From NCBI GenBank assembly GCA_946007445.1, contig CAMGAL010000010.1:1-17654 (forward strand): a stretch of 17,654 bases of DNA. Direction: 5' to 3'. Below, piece after piece: positions 15,986-17,654 of this stretch. How positions within the stretch are numbered: the first letter of the stretch is position 1; each line of letters begins with the position of its first letter. Both the position numbers and the translations under genes were made by a program. The notes beneath the pieces are model-generated. The model worked only from the letters and a program-made list of their open reading frames with translations. It was not told the DNA's origin and searched no databases. Origin of the DNA: an uncultured Mediterranea sp. Its GTDB lineage: Bacteria > Bacteroidota > Bacteroidia > Bacteroidales > Bacteroidaceae.

Positions 15986-17467
15986 ATGAAACACACAGAC
16001 CAAGGAAGCAAGGCTTATCTCTTCTCCATCGTCCTGGTGGCCGTCATCGGCGGACTGCTGTTCGGTTACGACACGGCGGTCATCTCGGGCGCGGAGAAGG
16101 GATTGCAGGCCTTCTTTATGAGTGCCGGTTTCGCCTATACCGACACACTGCACGGCATCACCTCCAGCAGTGCCCTGATAGGCTGCATCATCGGCAGTGC
16201 CCTCTCCGGCTTCTGCGCCTCCAACCTGGGGCGCAAGCGTTCGCTCTTCCTGGCCGGAGTGCTCTTTTTCCTCTCGGCCCTGGGCTCCTACTGCCCGGAG
16301 TTCCTCTTCTTCGAACATGGCGTGCCCAGCTACAACCTGCTCATTGTCTTCAACCTCTACCGCGTGTTGGGTGGCATCGGTGTGGGTCTGGCTTCGGCCA
16401 TCTGCCCCATGTACATTGCCGAGATAGCTCCCAGCCGCATCCGGGGCACGTTGGTGTCGTGGAACCAGTTTGCCATCATCTTCGGCCAGCTGGTCGTCTA
16501 TTTCGTCAATTTCCTCATCCTGGGCAGCCATGCCAATCCGCTCATCGACTTGGTGGACGGTGTCAACCGCGTGCTCAATCCCGATGCCGCTGCGTGGACG
16601 ATAGCCACCGGCTGGCGGTTGATGTTTGTCAGCGAAGCCGTGCCTGCGGGCCTCTTTGCCCTGCTAGTGCTCTTGGTGCCCGAGACGCCCCGCTACCTAG
16701 CCATGACCGGTCGCGACGAGCAGGCTATGCAGGTGCTCACCCGCATCAACGGTGCCGCCGAGGCACGCTCCATCCTGAGCGACATCAAGGCCACCGCACA
16801 CGAGAAGACCGAGCGCCTCTTCACCTACGGCTGGCTGGTCATCTTTGTGGGCATCATGCTCAGTGTCTTCCAGCAGGCCGTCGGCATCAATGCCGTGCTC
16901 TACTTTGCCCCGCGCATCTTCGAGAGCATGGGCATGGGAAGTCCCATGGTGCAGACCGTGATGATGGGTGTCATCAATATCCTCTTCACGCTGTTGGCCG
17001 TCTTCACCGTCGAGCGTTGGGGGCGCAAGCCTCTGCTCATCTACGGCTCGGCCGGCATGGCCATCGGAGCCTTCGGTGTGGCCTTGTGCAACTTGGTGCC
17101 CGGCTTGCCTCCGCTCCTGTCGGTAGCCAGCATCATGGTCTACAGCGCCTCGTTCATGTTCAGCTGGGGCCCCATCTGCTGGGTGCTGATAGCCGAGATT
17201 TTCCCCAACACCATCCGTGGTGCGGCCGTAGCCGTAGCCGTGGCCTTCCAGTGGATCTTCAACTTCATCGTCTCCTCCACCTTCGTGCCCATGTACAACA
17301 TGCGTCTGGGTGAGATGGGCGACAAGTTTGGCCACATGTTTGCCTACGCCCTCTATGGCGTGATTTGCATCCTGGCTGCCCTCTTCGTCTGGAAGCTCGT
17401 GCCCGAGACCAAGGGCAAGACCCTGGAGGAGATGACCAAGCTTTGGCAGCAGCGGCGGAAGGGGTGA
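15986..17467 (+). CDS. xylE: D-xylose:H+ symporter (MFS sugar porter)
   Basis: A 493-residue inner membrane protein with about twelve hydrophobic segments and the sugar-porter motifs: GGLLFGYDTAVISGA in the first helix, GRKRS after helix 2, RVLGGIGVGLASAICPMYIAE with PSRIRG after helix 4, PETPRYL before the central loop, FQQAVGINAVLYFAP in helix 7, ERWGRKPL, and the C-terminal PETKGKTLEEM. E. coli XylE is 491 residues and has the same layout. It brings xylose into the cytoplasm using the proton gradient. It starts 28 bases after xylA and is the last gene of the operon. The substrate is inferred from context; arabinose or glucose transport is possible from sequence alone. Confidence 0.95.
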   Translation: MKHTDQGSKAYLFSIVLVAVIGGLLFGYDTAVISGAEKGLQAFFMSAGFAYTDTLHGITSSSALIGCIIGSALSGFCASNLGRKRSLFLAGVLFFLSALGSYCPEFLFFEHGVPSYNLLIVFNLYRVLGGIGVGLASAICPMYIAEIAPSRIRGTLVSWNQFAIIFGQLVVYFVNFLILGSHANPLIDLVDGVNRVLNPDAAAWTIATGWRLMFVSEAVPAGLFALLVLLVPETPRYLAMTGRDEQAMQVLTRINGAAEARSILSDIKATAHEKTERLFTYGWLVIFVGIMLSVFQQAVGINAVLYFAPRIFESMGMGSPMVQTVMMGVINILFTLLAVFTVERWGRKPLLIYGSAGMAIGAFGVALCNLVPGLPPLLSVASIMVYSASFMFSWGPICWVLIAEIFPNTIRGAAVAVAVAFQWIFNFIVSSTFVPMYNMRLGEMGDKFGHMFAYALYGVICILAALFVWKLVPETKGKTLEEMTKLWQQRRKG

Positions 17468-17484
17468 ATAGAACCCAAAGCCTA

Positions 17485-17557
17485 CGTCCTGAAGGGGCAA
17501 AAGCCTGATTCACCATACCGTTACACGGTGAATGATGGCTTTTGCCCCTTCAGGGCG
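17485..17557. terminator. Long hairpin after xylE
   Basis: Arms 17485-17505 and 17537-17557 pair over 21 bp (core 18 bp perfect, one G-T pair). An inner 7-bp stem ATTCACC/GGTGAAT (17508-17514 with 17527-17533) sits in the loop. It starts 18 bases after the xylE stop and probably ends the operon. The CCTGAAGGGG/CCCCTTCAGG ends look like a dispersed palindromic repeat. Confidence 0.75.
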
Positions 17558-17578
17558 CATGTAGAAAAGCCCACTTGA

Positions 17579-17633
17579 CCCAGGGTGTCGCTTCGCTCTG
17601 CCCTGGGCTAAGAGCTTGCTGGGCCTTCAGCCC
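17579..17633. repeat. REP-like hairpin pair
   Basis: Two further hairpins: CCCAGGG-N15-CCCTGGG (17579-17607) and GGGC-CTTCA-GCCC (17621-17633). Together with the preceding hairpin they match, from memory, the make-up of multi-copy intergenic palindromes in some Bacteroidetes (CCCAGGGT..ACCCTGGGC followed by GGGCxTTCAGCCC). The element may continue past the window end. Confidence 0.6.
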
Positions 17634-17654
17634 GCCTCATTGCCTCCGCCTACC

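Overview
The window looks like chromosomal DNA from a gut-type Bacteroidales bacterium, close to Bacteroides/Phocaeicola. Four things support this. The gene families are typical of that order: a LruC/DUF4842 lipoprotein, an OmpP1/FadL-like barrel, a NUDIX-type sugar regulator and a 438-residue class II xylose isomerase. Several intergenic regions carry the Bacteroides -7 element TAnnTTTG just upstream of starts. Leaders are A-rich with poor Shine-Dalgarno sequences. The xylose operon has the order regulator-xylB-xylA-xylE. No tRNA, rRNA, CRISPR array, phage or transposase gene is visible.

Left end, minus strand (1-3866). An apparent operon is transcribed leftwards: a large surface lipoprotein with a LruC domain, then a stand-alone response-regulator receiver, then a sugar transferase cut by the window edge. 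The transferase starts 3 bases after the receiver stop. Its N-terminus looks like a decayed receiver domain (Glu at the phospho-Asp position, Ala at the Lys position) fused to a phosphoglycosyl transferase membrane module. This suggests signal-dependent control of polysaccharide initiation and is the most unusual system here.

Middle (3979-12000). uvrA (minus) diverges from a plus-strand pair: a secreted Tyr/Trp/Gly-rich protein with an 11-C tract, and an OmpP1/FadL-like barrel broken by two in-frame amber codons. A 26-bp dyad terminator separates the barrel from the convergent cysK (minus). fabD (minus) lies upstream of cysK. Palindromes overlap the expected -33 regions of uvrA and cysK.

Right end, plus strand (12187-17654). 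A NUDIX-domain regulator with a degenerate Nudix box leads xylB (xylulokinase), xylA (xylose isomerase) and xylE (xylose/H+ symporter). Together they give uptake, isomerisation to xylulose and phosphorylation to xylulose 5-phosphate for the pentose phosphate pathway. The two gaps before xylB and xylA share AT-rich tandem repeats, and the xylB-xylA gap also holds a dyad. The operon is followed by a string of three hairpins resembling a REP-type repeat cluster.

Longest gene-free stretches: 11975-12244 (divergent promoters) and 17468-17654 (hairpin cluster). No gene-free stretch exceeds 300 bases. All similarity statements come from reading the sequence; no database search was run.
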